DNA from: AC-32 sp963755635
GTDB lineage: Bacteria > Actinomycetota > Thermoleophilia > Gaiellales > Gaiellaceae
Direction of reading: 5' to 3'
Assembly (NCBI GenBank): GCA_963755635.1
Contig: CAVWKS010000021.1
Coordinates: forward strand, 52,270 to 116,269
DNA length: 64,000 nucleotides
Below, in pieces: positions 1-8,014 of the stretch (positions are counted from its first letter, which is position 1; every line of letters begins with the position of its first letter). The translations under genes were made by a program, and so were the position numbers. The notes under the pieces were generated by a model. The model did not search any database. It was given only the letters and a program-made list of their open reading frames with translations, and was not told where the DNA came from.

Positions 1-195
1 TGCGAAGAAGAGGGGATCGACCCGAAGCAGGCCGCCCGAGCGGTGAAGGATGCGGACGCAAATAGGCGCGACTACCTGAAGCGCTTCTACGACGTCGCCG
101 AGGAGCGCCCGACCGACTACGACGTGGTGATCAACACCGATGTCCTGTCACCCGAGCAGACCGCGGATCTGGTCTCTCGGGCTGCTTCCGGCTAG
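1..195 (+). CDS. Cytidylate kinase-like family protein, C-terminal end (partial)
   Basis: The window opens inside this gene; 64 codons in frame 1 run to a TAG at 193-195. The visible part has the pattern RRDYLKRFY followed by a region reading YDVVINTDVLSPEQ, which is typical of the C-terminus of the P-loop cytidylate-kinase-like family found in actinobacteria and Firmicutes. The P-loop lies upstream of the window, so activity cannot be judged. The gene ends about 110 bases before the 3' end of the oppositely oriented tRNA-Sec. The family assignment rests on this short tail only. Confidence 0.6.
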   Translation, partial: CEEEGIDPKQAARAVKDADANRRDYLKRFYDVAEERPTDYDVVINTDVLSPEQTADLVSRAASG

Positions 196-306
196 CGGCC
201 CCGGCTCCTCTCCAGACGCGGAGGTCGGGTCGCTTCTTCATTTGCGCACCAGCGAGCCCCGTCTCAGCTCGGTCGCGCCGAGGGTGGGCGCGCCGGTCGC
301 ACTTAG

Positions 307-399
307 CGGAGCGGCGCCGGAGTCGAACCGACCGAGCCGTGGGTTGCACGACCGCACTGGTTTTGAAGACCAGCTGGGCCACCGGGCCCGTGCCGCTCC
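307..399 (-). tRNA. selC: tRNA-Sec (anticodon UCA)
   Basis: Read on the minus strand, GGAGCGGC (399-392) pairs with GCCGCTCC (315-308) to form an 8-bp acceptor stem, the hallmark of selenocysteine tRNA. The anticodon arm is CTGGT-CTTCAAA-ACCAG, giving anticodon TCA (UGA decoding) at 364-366. A long extra arm and a GGTTCGACTCC T-loop follow. The discriminator is G at 307 and no CCA is encoded. Length is about 93 nt, as expected for tRNA-Sec. It lies 1.2 kb from the selA-selB operon, so most of the Sec machinery is clustered here. Confidence 0.95.
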
Positions 400-539
400 G
401 ACCCGAGCGTAGCGTCGCCGGCTCCGCGTCCGCTAGCCGCGCCTGCCTCTTTCTACTGAGCAACTAAGCGGAAAGTAGCCGATGCGATATCACCCTGGGT
501 ACGACAGCCTCCCTGGCGGACCCCAAGGAGGTGGACAAG

Positions 540-1535
540 ATGAAGCTTCGATGGGCAGTTGCGGTGATCGCAGTTGCTGCTTTCGGCGCGGTTCCGGCAT
601 TTGCCGCACCCGCGCTCGTGAACCAGGGAAGCGCTATCGGACCGACACTCACCAAGATCGTCTACACGAGTAAGGCCGACGGCCAGACGGACATCTACAC
701 GATGGACGCGTACGGCAAGAACGTCTTCAACGTCTCGCACGACAAGACGATCGGCCTTCGCGCCGATGTCGAGCCCGTGTGGTCGCCGAGTGGCAACCTC
801 GTCGTGTTCGAGCGGCAGTTCGCCAAGGGCGGCGCCGTCTTGATGGTGGCGAACGCCGACGGCTCGAACCTGCACGCGCTCACGCCGAGCCTCGCGCCGG
901 GTGTGTGGAACTGCCACCCGAGCTGGGCGGACAATGACACGGTCTACTTCACCAGCAACCGTGACGGGAACTTCGATCTCTACTCCGTCATGGCCTCGGG
1001 CAAAGCCCTGACGCAGCTGACGAAGACTTCCGCGCCCGTCCAGAACCTCGGCCCGGCGATCTCGCCTGACGGGAAGACGGTCGTCTTCTCGCGGACGGGA
1101 GCGCCCTGGGGAGGCAACGGGCTGTACCTGCTCAAGCTGGGCAACGGCGCGCTCGTGCATCTCACCGCCGACTGGCAGGGCCAGACGTACTTCGACCCGG
1201 CCTGGTCGTCCAACGGCGCGCAGATCGCGTTCGCGAGCAACATGATGGGCTCGAACGACATCTGGCTGATCAACAGCGGCAGCAGCCCGATCAGCACGAT
1301 GCAGAACCCCCTGCGGCTGACGTACAGCAAGTTCAGCGAAGTCCATCCGGCCTTCTCGCCGGACGGTCGTAGGATCGCGTTCGTCAGCGACAGGACCGGC
1401 GCGACCGAGATCTACACGATGCCCGCTCAGGGCAGCGCCGCACCGGTGGCGACCCAGCTCACGTTCGACAAGGCCTTCAAGGCCGACCCGAGCTGGCACA
1501 TCGTCACGATCGGGCCGTACCAGGCAATCGGCTAG
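540..1535 (+). CDS. Exported TolB-like beta-propeller (PD40) protein
   Basis: 331 residues. ATG at 540 is chosen because AAGGAGG (525-531) sits 8 nt upstream; a GTG at 531 overlaps that ribosome site. The N-terminus is a signal peptide (MKLRWAVAVIAVAAFGAVPAFA, cleavage likely after AFA). The rest contains repeated PD40/WD40-like blades such as WSPSGNLVVFER, SPDGKTVVFSR and SPDGRRIAFVSDR with ATEIYTM endings, as in TolB and prolyl-oligopeptidase-type propellers. No Tol-Pal partners are nearby and there is no catalytic domain, so it is probably a secreted scaffold or binding protein. It is monocistronic and followed by a strong hairpin terminator. Confidence 0.8.
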   Translation: MKLRWAVAVIAVAAFGAVPAFAAPALVNQGSAIGPTLTKIVYTSKADGQTDIYTMDAYGKNVFNVSHDKTIGLRADVEPVWSPSGNLVVFERQFAKGGAVLMVANADGSNLHALTPSLAPGVWNCHPSWADNDTVYFTSNRDGNFDLYSVMASGKALTQLTKTSAPVQNLGPAISPDGKTVVFSRTGAPWGGNGLYLLKLGNGALVHLTADWQGQTYFDPAWSSNGAQIAFASNMMGSNDIWLINSGSSPISTMQNPLRLTYSKFSEVHPAFSPDGRRIAFVSDRTGATEIYTMPAQGSAAPVATQLTFDKAFKADPSWHIVTIGPYQAIG

Positions 1536-1556
1536 CCGGCTCGACTCTCGTGGGAG

Positions 1557-1579
1557 AGGCCCGCTGCGGCGGGCCTTTT
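1557..1579 (+). terminator. Rho-independent terminator between TolB-like gene and selB
   Basis: GGCCCGC (1558-1564) pairs with GCGGGCC (1569-1575) and is followed by TTTT. It ends the plus-strand gene; selB converges on it from the other side and ends at 1591. Confidence 0.8.
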
Positions 1580-1590
1580 CCGTTTGTGGG

Positions 1591-3300
1591 TCAGCCCCGG
1601 GTTGCGGAGCGGCGCAGGACGCGCTCGTCGCCGACGCGCCGGGTGAGGCCGTCCGCGTCGAAGCGCTCGAGGAGGAGCTGGGCGGTCCTGCGCGAGATGC
1701 CCAGGGCGTCGCGGAAGCCGGCGAGCGTGATCGGCGCGAGCTCGTGCAGTGCCTCGCGGCCCCGGTCGTAGAGCTCGGTCGAGACGGCGAGGCCGTCGCC
1801 GACGCGCTTCAGGCGGCCCTCGGCCTCGAGGTACGCGGCAAGCTCGCGGTCCTCGAGCCGGACGAGGTCGTTGCCTGCGAGCTGCGCTTCCAGCTCGGCC
1901 GCCGCGCCGGCCTTCTCGCCGAGCTTCGGCGCAGCGCCGGGCAGGTACGCCTTCCCGCCGCGCCGTTCGACGTGGAGCAGCTGCAGCACCGACGGCGCCC
2001 ACGGCTCGGGCGGGAGCAGCTCGGCGAGCGGCAGGCCAGGGTCGAGGGGGGCCGTTTCGGCTCGCTGCCTGAGGCGCTCGCGGGCTTCGGCGCGCACCTC
2101 TTCGAGCCACTCGGGCGCAAAGAACCAGTCGCCTGCCTGCTCGAGCGCCGCGAGGCCGCGGGCCAGCTCTGCCGGGGAGAAGAGCCCGCGCGCCTGCAGG
2201 CTCGGCCCGCTGACGGGCTCGCGCACGAGCGCGCGAACGATCTCGACCGGGTCGCCGTGCTCGAGCAGCTCGAGCCGTTGCGGGTCGAAGGCGCGCGGCG
2301 GCGCCGGGTCGAGCACTGTGCCGCCGCCGACGGTGGTCTCGGCTCGGAGCACCACGCGGTCGCCGCGCGCGGCGACGATCGGCTCGCGCAGGCGTAGCTG
2401 GGCGAAGCGGCCCTCGCGGACGACGCGCGCTGCGACGTCCGCGGTTCCGAGGTGGACGGTCACCGCCGCCGGGACCGGCTCGAGCTCTTCCAGCACGACG
2501 TCGAGCCGCCACGTCACCGGGTAGTGGCCCGGCTCGACGAGCGCGTCGCCGCGTCGCAGCTTCGTCCGCTCGATGCCGGGCAGGTTGACCGCCACCCGCT
2601 GGCCCGCCTCGGCCCGCAGGACGTCGAGGTCGTGCACCTGCACGCTGCGGGCCCGCGTCCGCAGGCCAGACGGCTCGACGCGGAGCTCGTCGCCGGGCGC
2701 GATCGAGCCCGACCAAAGCGTGCCGGTGACGACGGTGCCGATCCCGGTCAGCGTGAACGAGCGGTCGATGTAGAGCCGGGTCGCTCCGGTCGAGCGGTCG
2801 CGCTCGGCTTCCCCTGCGGTGCGGCGCAGCGCCTCGCGCAGGTCGTCGAGGCCCTGGCCCGTCTTCGCGCTGACCGAGACGACCTCGGCGTCGGGGACGA
2901 GCTCCTGCGCCTCGGCGACCGCCAGCTCGAGCGTCTCCGCGTCGACCGCGTCGGCCTTCGTCACCGCGACGACGCCTCGATCGACCCCGAGCAGGCGGAG
3001 GATCGCGAGGTGCTCGTGCGTCTGGGGCCGCGCGCCTTCGCCCGCGTCGATCACGAGCAGAAAGAGGTCGATTCCCGTCGCGCCGGCGACCATCGTCCGC
3101 ACGAAGCGCTCGTGCCCGGGAACGTCGACGAGCGAGAGCCGCAGCCCGTCGCCGAGCTCGAGCGGCGCGTAGCCGAGCGCGATCGAGATCCCGCGCTCCT
3201 GCTCCTCGGGCAGCCGGTCGGTGTCCTTGCCGGTCAGGGCTCGGACGAGCCACGTCTTGCCGTGGTCGATGTGGCCGGCGGTGCCGACGGTCAGCGGCAC
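1591..3300 (-). CDS. selB: Selenocysteine-specific elongation factor SelB
   Basis: 569 residues. SelB replaces EF-Tu for Sec-tRNA and delivers it to UGA codons marked by a SECIS hairpin. The N-terminus has the translational GTPase signatures GHIDHGKT (residues 9-16, P-loop), DVPGH (G3) and TKAD (G4). EF-Tu-like beta domains follow, then a long C-terminal region of winged-helix type ending near RRTAQLLLERFDADGLTRR, the SECIS-binding part in known SelB. GTG at 3300 is chosen because the GTPase fold begins right there (VPLTVGTAGHID). It overlaps the upstream methyltransferase stop by 10 nt, implying translational coupling. It is the last gene of the selA operon. Confidence 0.93.
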   Translation of the reverse strand: MPLTVGTAGHIDHGKTWLVRALTGKDTDRLPEEQERGISIALGYAPLELGDGLRLSLVDVPGHERFVRTMVAGATGIDLFLLVIDAGEGARPQTHEHLAILRLLGVDRGVVAVTKADAVDAETLELAVAEAQELVPDAEVVSVSAKTGQGLDDLREALRRTAGEAERDRSTGATRLYIDRSFTLTGIGTVVTGTLWSGSIAPGDELRVEPSGLRTRARSVQVHDLDVLRAEAGQRVAVNLPGIERTKLRRGDALVEPGHYPVTWRLDVVLEELEPVPAAVTVHLGTADVAARVVREGRFAQLRLREPIVAARGDRVVLRAETTVGGGTVLDPAPPRAFDPQRLELLEHGDPVEIVRALVREPVSGPSLQARGLFSPAELARGLAALEQAGDWFFAPEWLEEVRAEARERLRQRAETAPLDPGLPLAELLPPEPWAPSVLQLLHVERRGGKAYLPGAAPKLGEKAGAAAELEAQLAGNDLVRLEDRELAAYLEAEGRLKRVGDGLAVSTELYDRGREALHELAPITLAGFRDALGISRRTAQLLLERFDADGLTRRVGDERVLRRSATRG

Positions 3301-4244
3301 GGCGCCGCCTCGACCAGCCGCTCGTGGAACCGGACCGGCTCGAAACCGCCGCGCTCGAGGAGCTCGCGCCATTGCTGCTCGTCGCGCTCGCGCCCGCGGA
3401 ACATCGCGAGCATGAGGAGGTCGAGCCACTTCGGGCCGAAGGGCTCGTTGCCCGGGGGAACGACTGCGTCGACGATGAGCAGGCGAGCGTCGTCGGGCGC
3501 GGCGGCGCGGATGGTTCGCAGGATCGCCGCCGCGGGCTCGTCGTCCCAGTCGTGGAGGATCGTGCCGAGGATGTAGACGTCCCCGCGCGGCACGCGCTCG
3601 AAGAAGTTGCCGGCCACGAAATCGATCCGGTCGCCGAGAGCGGCTTCGTCGCGCACGGTCTCCGGCAGATCGAACACGATGCCCCGCAGGCCCGGTTGCC
3701 TGCGCAGGAGCTCGGTCAGGAGGGAGCCGTTGCCGCCTCCAACGTCGACGACGGTCTCGTCGCCGCGCCACTCGATCGCGTCGAAGCGCTCGACCCGCTG
3801 CTCCTTCCCCTGCGCCATCGCGCGGTCGAAGGAGGCGCGCTCTTCCGGATGAGAGGCGAGCCAGCTCCAGAAGTCCGCGCCGAAGACCCGCTCGAAGGTG
3901 GCCTCGCCGCTCGCGTCGAGCTCTCCGATCGCGCGGAGCCAGTCGCCCCCGAACAGATGGGCGAAGTCGTTCCAGCCGTCGGCCAGCAGGACCTCCGACG
4001 CCGGCGTGTTGCGGAAGACGCCGCGGTCACCCTCGGCGAAGACGCCGTCGCTTGCGAGTGCGCGCAGCAGCCTGTGCAGCGTGTCCGCGTCGCTTCCGGT
4101 CTGGCGGGCGAGCTCGTCAACCGTCTGCGGGCCGCCGGCAAGCCGCTGCGCGACCCCGAGGTCGGCCACGATCGCGAGCGCCCGCGTCCTCAACGCACCG
4201 CGCAGACAATCCCAGATGACTTCCTCCGGCGCGGGCTCGCTCAT
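3291..4244 (-). CDS. SAM-dependent O-methyltransferase (acetylserotonin-MT-like)
   Basis: 317 residues. The architecture is that of the plant-type O-methyltransferase / hydroxyneurosterone-like family: an N-terminal winged-helix dimerisation domain (ADTLHRLLRALASDGVF) and a C-terminal Rossmann domain with the SAM motif VVDVGGGNGSLL. A DVYILGTILHDWDDE segment matches the usual HDW catalytic-base region of this family, so an active methyltransferase is expected. The substrate cannot be read from sequence. Its ATG overlaps the selA stop by 4 nt and its end overlaps selB, so it is co-transcribed inside the Sec operon. Whether it acts on a selenium compound is unknown; it may simply be carried along. 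Confidence 0.85.
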   Translation of the reverse strand: MSEPAPEEVIWDCLRGALRTRALAIVADLGVAQRLAGGPQTVDELARQTGSDADTLHRLLRALASDGVFAEGDRGVFRNTPASEVLLADGWNDFAHLFGGDWLRAIGELDASGEATFERVFGADFWSWLASHPEERASFDRAMAQGKEQRVERFDAIEWRGDETVVDVGGGNGSLLTELLRRQPGLRGIVFDLPETVRDEAALGDRIDFVAGNFFERVPRGDVYILGTILHDWDDEPAAAILRTIRAAAPDDARLLIVDAVVPPGNEPFGPKWLDLLMLAMFRGRERDEQQWRELLERGGFEPVRFHERLVEAAPCR

Positions 4245-5554
4245 GCACGCGCCGACTGCACGGCGCCGGCGACCTCGTCCACCTCGGCGTCGGTCAGCGT
4301 GCGGCAGTCGAGCAGCAGGCGGCCGTCGCGGATCACGCCGACGACAGGCGGGTCGCCCGCGCGCAGCGGGGCAGCGAGCTCCTCCTCGACGGCGCAGGCG
4401 TAGCTCGGCAGCTCCGTGAGCGGCAGCGCTCCGCCGCCGACGCGTCCGACCGTCTCCTCGACCTCGCCGCCGGCCGCCTCGGCCAGCCGTTCGGCCCGCG
4501 CCCGGACCGCCTCGGCCGGCTCGTTCAGCATCCGCAGCACCGGCACTTCGCGCGCGGCTCGTTCCGGTTCGAGGTAGAGCCCAAGCGTCCCTTCGAGCGC
4601 CGCCAGCGTCAGCTTGTCCGCGCGCAGCGCGCGCTGGAGCGGGTGCCGGCGCAGCTGCTCGACGAGGTCGGCGCGCCCGACGACGATCCCGGCCTGCGGC
4701 CCGCCGAGCAGCTTGTCCCCCGAGAAGCAGACGAGGTCTGCCCCTGCCGCGAGGCTCTCGCGGGCGGTCGGCTCATCACCTAGTAACAGACTGTTACTCG
4801 GAAAGAGCGCCCCGGAGCCAAGGTCGTCCACGAGTGGGAGCTCGTGCCGTTGAGCGACCGTGGCGAGCTCGGGCACGGATGGGTGCTCGGTGAACCCGAC
4901 CACGCGGAAGTTCGACTGGTGCACGCGGAGCAGGACGGCGGTCTCGGGCCCGATCGCGCGCTCGTAGTCGGCCGCGCGTGTCCGGTTGGTCGTACCGACT
5001 TCGCGCAGGCGCGCGCCCGAGCGGGCGAGCACGTCCGGGATCCGGAAGCCGTCGCCGATCTCGATCAGCTCGCCGCGGGAGACGAGAACCTCGCGGCCCT
5101 CAGCGAGCGCGGCCAGGGCGAGCAGCACGGCCGCGGCGTTGTTGTTGACGACGAGCGCGGCCTCCGCGCCGGTCAGCCGGCGCAGGATCGACGCGACGTG
5201 GTCCTGCCGCGAGCCGCGCGCTCCCGCCGAGAGGTCGTACTCGAGGTTCGAGTAGCTGCGGCCGATCTCGAGCGCGCGCTCGAGCGCGGCCTCGGGAAGC
5301 GGGGCGCGGCCGAGGTTCGTGTGCACGATCACGCCCGTCGCGTTCAGCACGCGCCGCAGACTCGGCTCGCGGGCCGTCGCGAGCTCCTTCAGCGCGCGCT
5401 CGCCGAGGTCTCCGGGGTCGTGGCCGGCCCTGATCTCTTCGCGCGCACGCACGAGAGCGCTCCTCGCCGCCTCGACCGCCAGCGCCGGCGGCTCGCCGGC
5501 CAGGCGCTCGTCGCGGGCAAGCTCATCGACGGAGGGCAGGTCGCGAAGCTCCAT
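4241..5554 (-). CDS. selA: L-seryl-tRNA(Sec) selenium transferase SelA
   Basis: 437 residues, slightly shorter than the roughly 460 of E. coli SelA. It converts Ser-tRNA(Sec) to Sec-tRNA(Sec) using selenophosphate and PLP. The fold-type I region is clear: RVLNATGVIVHTNLGRAPL near residues 68-86, the NNNAAAVLLALAAL segment, and the PLP lysine in CFSGDKLLGGPQAG (Lys281). An N-terminal helical domain of about 60 residues precedes it, as in bacterial SelA. ATG 5554 is the only good start. It is the first gene of a three-gene operon with 4-nt and 10-nt overlaps. Only 35 bases separate it from the divergent exported-protein gene, so promoters must overlap. Confidence 0.94.
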   Translation of the reverse strand: MELRDLPSVDELARDERLAGEPPALAVEAARSALVRAREEIRAGHDPGDLGERALKELATAREPSLRRVLNATGVIVHTNLGRAPLPEAALERALEIGRSYSNLEYDLSAGARGSRQDHVASILRRLTGAEAALVVNNNAAAVLLALAALAEGREVLVSRGELIEIGDGFRIPDVLARSGARLREVGTTNRTRAADYERAIGPETAVLLRVHQSNFRVVGFTEHPSVPELATVAQRHELPLVDDLGSGALFPSNSLLLGDEPTARESLAAGADLVCFSGDKLLGGPQAGIVVGRADLVEQLRRHPLQRALRADKLTLAALEGTLGLYLEPERAAREVPVLRMLNEPAEAVRARAERLAEAAGGEVEETVGRVGGGALPLTELPSYACAVEEELAAPLRAGDPPVVGVIRDGRLLLDCRTLTDAEVDEVAGAVQSARA

Positions 5555-5582
5555 TTCAACCAGTGTAGGCCGTGGCTACACT
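5555..5582 (+). promoter_or_regulatory. Leaderless promoter for the 5590 gene
   Basis: TTCAAC (5555-5560) and TACACT (5577-5582) are spaced by 16 nt. The predicted start of transcription falls on or next to the GTG at 5590. The -35 box abuts the divergent selA start codon. Confidence 0.55.
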
Positions 5583-5589
5583 CGGGGCC

Positions 5590-6405
5590 GTGAACGCGAC
5601 CCGCCTCAGCGTCGCCGGTCTCGCTGTGCTCGGCTGCGTGCTCGCCGCGAGCGCTTTCGGGGCCACCCGCGCGAACGGAATCGGCCGGATGACGGCGACG
5701 CCGAACATTCTCTACGCGGGCACGACCGGCAACGACCTCACGTTCACTTTCACGGCCGACTCGTCGTCCCTGCGCGGCCAGACGCTCGTCGAGTTCCCCC
5801 GCGGCTGGAGCCCGCCGCAGCGGAGCGACCCGAGCGCGCCCGGCTACGTCGAGGTCAAGGCAAGCCAGTGCGCTGCCTCGACCAAGATCGCCTCGGTCCG
5901 CGTCCGGCGCGTGACGATCGCGACCTCCTGCAAGCGACACCAGAGCTATCAATTCGTGTACTCGCACGTGGCGGCGCCGCAGCTCACGGCCGACGGATAC
6001 GTCTTCCTCGTCTCGACGCGCTCGCTCGCGTCCGGCAAGAAGTCGAAGTTCCGGCCGCTGCTGCCCGGCAAGCAGCCGGTGGTCAAGGTCCGCGGCGGCG
6101 TGGAGGCCGGCCTGATCGTCCAGACGACGAGCGTGGCCACGGTGGGCACGGCTTTCAGCGTCACGGTGCGCGCCGTCGACGCCTACGGCAACAACGCCTA
6201 TCCGTACACCGGCACCGTCGAGCTGGCGAGCAGCGACCCGGCCGCGACGATGCCCGGCCCCTACACCCTGGTCCCGGCCGACGTCGCGCAGCACACGTTC
6301 CCGGGGGCGATCCTCCGCACGACGGGGACGCAGACGATCACCGCGACCGACTCGAACGGGCTGAGCGCGACGAGCCCGCCGATCACGGTCGTCCCTCCCT
6401 CCTAG
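5590..6405 (+). CDS. Exported Ig-like domain protein
   Basis: 271 residues from GTG 5590; another GTG 18 nt upstream (5572) is possible but lies under the -10 box. The N-terminus is a signal peptide (VNATRLSVAGLAVLGCVLAASAFGA). The middle part resembles surface or anchor domains seen only in poorly described actinobacterial exported proteins. The last ~100 residues (VGTAFSVTVRAVDAYGNNAYPYTGTVEL to TGTQTITATDSNGLSAT) form a bacterial Ig-like or invasin-like beta sandwich. No enzymatic motif is visible. It is monocistronic and convergent with the next gene, ending 1 base before it. Confidence 0.65.
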   Translation: MNATRLSVAGLAVLGCVLAASAFGATRANGIGRMTATPNILYAGTTGNDLTFTFTADSSSLRGQTLVEFPRGWSPPQRSDPSAPGYVEVKASQCAASTKIASVRVRRVTIATSCKRHQSYQFVYSHVAAPQLTADGYVFLVSTRSLASGKKSKFRPLLPGKQPVVKVRGGVEAGLIVQTTSVATVGTAFSVTVRAVDAYGNNAYPYTGTVELASSDPAATMPGPYTLVPADVAQHTFPGAILRTTGTQTITATDSNGLSATSPPITVVPPS

Positions 6406-7104
6406 TTACTGCGCGTCGGCCTTCTCGGGCTCGGCCGGCATCGCGGCGCAGCGGCGCCCGTAGCAGTCGACGATCGTCTCGACCGCGGCGTCCGGCTCGT
6501 CGGTGAGATGGAGCAGCTCCAGGTCGTCCGGCGAGACCATGCCCTGGGCGAGCGCGTGCGTCCCGATCCAGTTGACGAGCGGCGCCCAGTAGGCCGAGTC
6601 GAAGAGGACGACGGGGAAGTGGAGCACCTTCCCGGTCTGGATCAGCGTGAGCGACTCGAACAGCTCGTCGAGCGTCCCGAAGCCGCCCGGGAAGATGACG
6701 AAGCCCTCCGCCGCCTTCACGAACATCGTCTTGCGCGCGTAGAAGTGCTTGAACGTCAGCGCGATGTCGAGGTACGGGTTCACGTGCTGCTCGTGCGGCA
6801 GCTCGATGTTGAAGCCGACCGAGAGGCCGCCACCCTCGCGCGCGCCGCGGTTTGCGGCCTCCATCACGCCGGGCCCTCCGCCGGTCACGATCGCGAAGCC
6901 GGCCTCGGCGAGCCGCCGCGCGACGTCGCGCGCCTCGGCGTACGCCGGATGCTCCTCGCCGACGCGCGCCGACCCGAAGATCGAGATAGCCGGGCCGCCG
7001 ATGCGCTCGGCCGCCTCGAAGCCCTGCAGGAACTCGTCCGCGATCCGGGCGACGTGGCCGGCGAGGTCGCCGTCGCGGCGCTCGAGGAGCCGCTGGTCTT
7101 CCAC
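6406..7104 (-). CDS. LOG family (TIGR00730) Rossmann-fold protein
   Basis: 232 residues. The LOG/lysine-decarboxylase-like signatures are present: SIFGSARVGEEHPAY, VTGGGPGVMEAANRGA and FPGGFGTLDELFE (the PGGxGTxxE motif that builds the catalytic site). Family members hydrolyse nucleoside 5'-monophosphates, e.g. cytokinin riboside phosphate, to free base plus ribose 5-phosphate; the true substrate in this organism is unknown. The GTG at 7104 shares one base with the stop of the upstream metalloprotease gene (TAGTG), so the two are translated as a pair. The long N-terminal region of an alternative start has an unrelated composition and is rejected. Confidence 0.85.
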   Translation of the reverse strand: MEDQRLLERRDGDLAGHVARIADEFLQGFEAAERIGGPAISIFGSARVGEEHPAYAEARDVARRLAEAGFAIVTGGGPGVMEAANRGAREGGGLSVGFNIELPHEQHVNPYLDIALTFKHFYARKTMFVKAAEGFVIFPGGFGTLDELFESLTLIQTGKVLHFPVVLFDSAYWAPLVNWIGTHALAQGMVSPDDLELLHLTDEPDAAVETIVDCYGRRCAAMPAEPEKADAQ

Positions 7105-7919
7105 TAGAACGCGCGCGGCACGTGGGTCGCGTGCATGCCGACGACGAGCGCGGCGGCGAGGCCGAAGTAGACGAGCCCGAGCCCCAGCCGGCGGTGCGGC
7201 TCGACGCGGTAGTACGCCTGTGCCTGCGGCAGGCGGCGGGCCTGCCAGCGGTGCCAGATCTCGCTGGCGGAGACGAGCAGGATCAGAATCAGGATCGGGT
7301 TCGGCCGGTAGACGACGAGCGCCACGAGCCCGGCCACGCCCAGGAACCACATTCCCGGGTGGAGCGCCGCCGCGACGCGGCCGCCGTCGAGCGGGCTCAC
7401 CGGGATCAGGTTGAAGAGGTTGATGAAGAAGCCGAGGAACGCGATCGCCTTGAGCGAGCGGGAGTCATAGGCGACGCCGACCGCGTAGACGGCCAGTGCG
7501 CCGAGCGAGCCGAGCAGCGGGCCGGCGATTCCGATCCTGGCCTCGCGCCAGGCGTCCTCGGGCAGCTGCTTCATCGTGATCAGCGCGCCCATGAACGGGA
7601 TGAACATCGGCGCCGACACGGGCAGGCCTTGCCGTCTCGCCTCGAGCACGTGACCCATCTCGTGCACGAACAGCAGCACGATCAGCCCGATCCCGAACGC
7701 CCAGCCGCCGATCCAGACGTAGACCGCGGCCGAGACGAACATCGTCCAGAGGAACTTGAACTTCAGCAGGACGACGCCGAACTTGGCGAGGAAGGCCCCG
7801 ACGGCGACGAACGGGGCCCAGATCTTGCGCGCGAGCGCCTTCCAGCCCGGCTCGGGCTGGATCGGCTCGTAGTCGCGGAAACCAGGCTCGAGCTCGGGCG
7901 GCGTGTAGAGCTGGCTCAC
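7104..7919 (-). CDS. Site-2-protease-like M50 membrane metalloprotease
   Basis: 271 residues with about six hydrophobic segments. The zinc site is HEMGH in a membrane helix, and the second motif NLIPVSPLDGGR supplies the conserved Asp. This is the M50 S2P/SpoIVFB architecture, which cleaves within membranes to release regulators. No PDZ domain is seen, so it belongs to the compact group. GTG 7919 is preferred over an upstream ATG because TACGAT (7926-7931) lies 6 nt before it, giving a leaderless mRNA. It is co-transcribed with the LOG-family gene; the functional link between the two is not known. Its target protein cannot be inferred. Confidence 0.82.
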   Translation of the reverse strand: MSQLYTPPELEPGFRDYEPIQPEPGWKALARKIWAPFVAVGAFLAKFGVVLLKFKFLWTMFVSAAVYVWIGGWAFGIGLIVLLFVHEMGHVLEARRQGLPVSAPMFIPFMGALITMKQLPEDAWREARIGIAGPLLGSLGALAVYAVGVAYDSRSLKAIAFLGFFINLFNLIPVSPLDGGRVAAALHPGMWFLGVAGLVALVVYRPNPILILILLVSASEIWHRWQARRLPQAQAYYRVEPHRRLGLGLVYFGLAAALVVGMHATHVPRAF

Positions 7920-7925
7920 CGACTC

Positions 7926-7931
7926 ATCGTA
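7926..7931 (-). promoter_or_regulatory. -10 box of the M50 protease operon
   Basis: TACGAT on the minus strand, 6 nt upstream of GTG 7919, consistent with a leaderless transcript. Confidence 0.45.
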
Positions 7932-8014
7932 GCGATGGAAGAACCCGTGACCCCTGTGCCGTCCTGTGGACAAGAGACGATCTGGTCTCGCCGTCGACCG
8001 GAAGGGATTTGACC

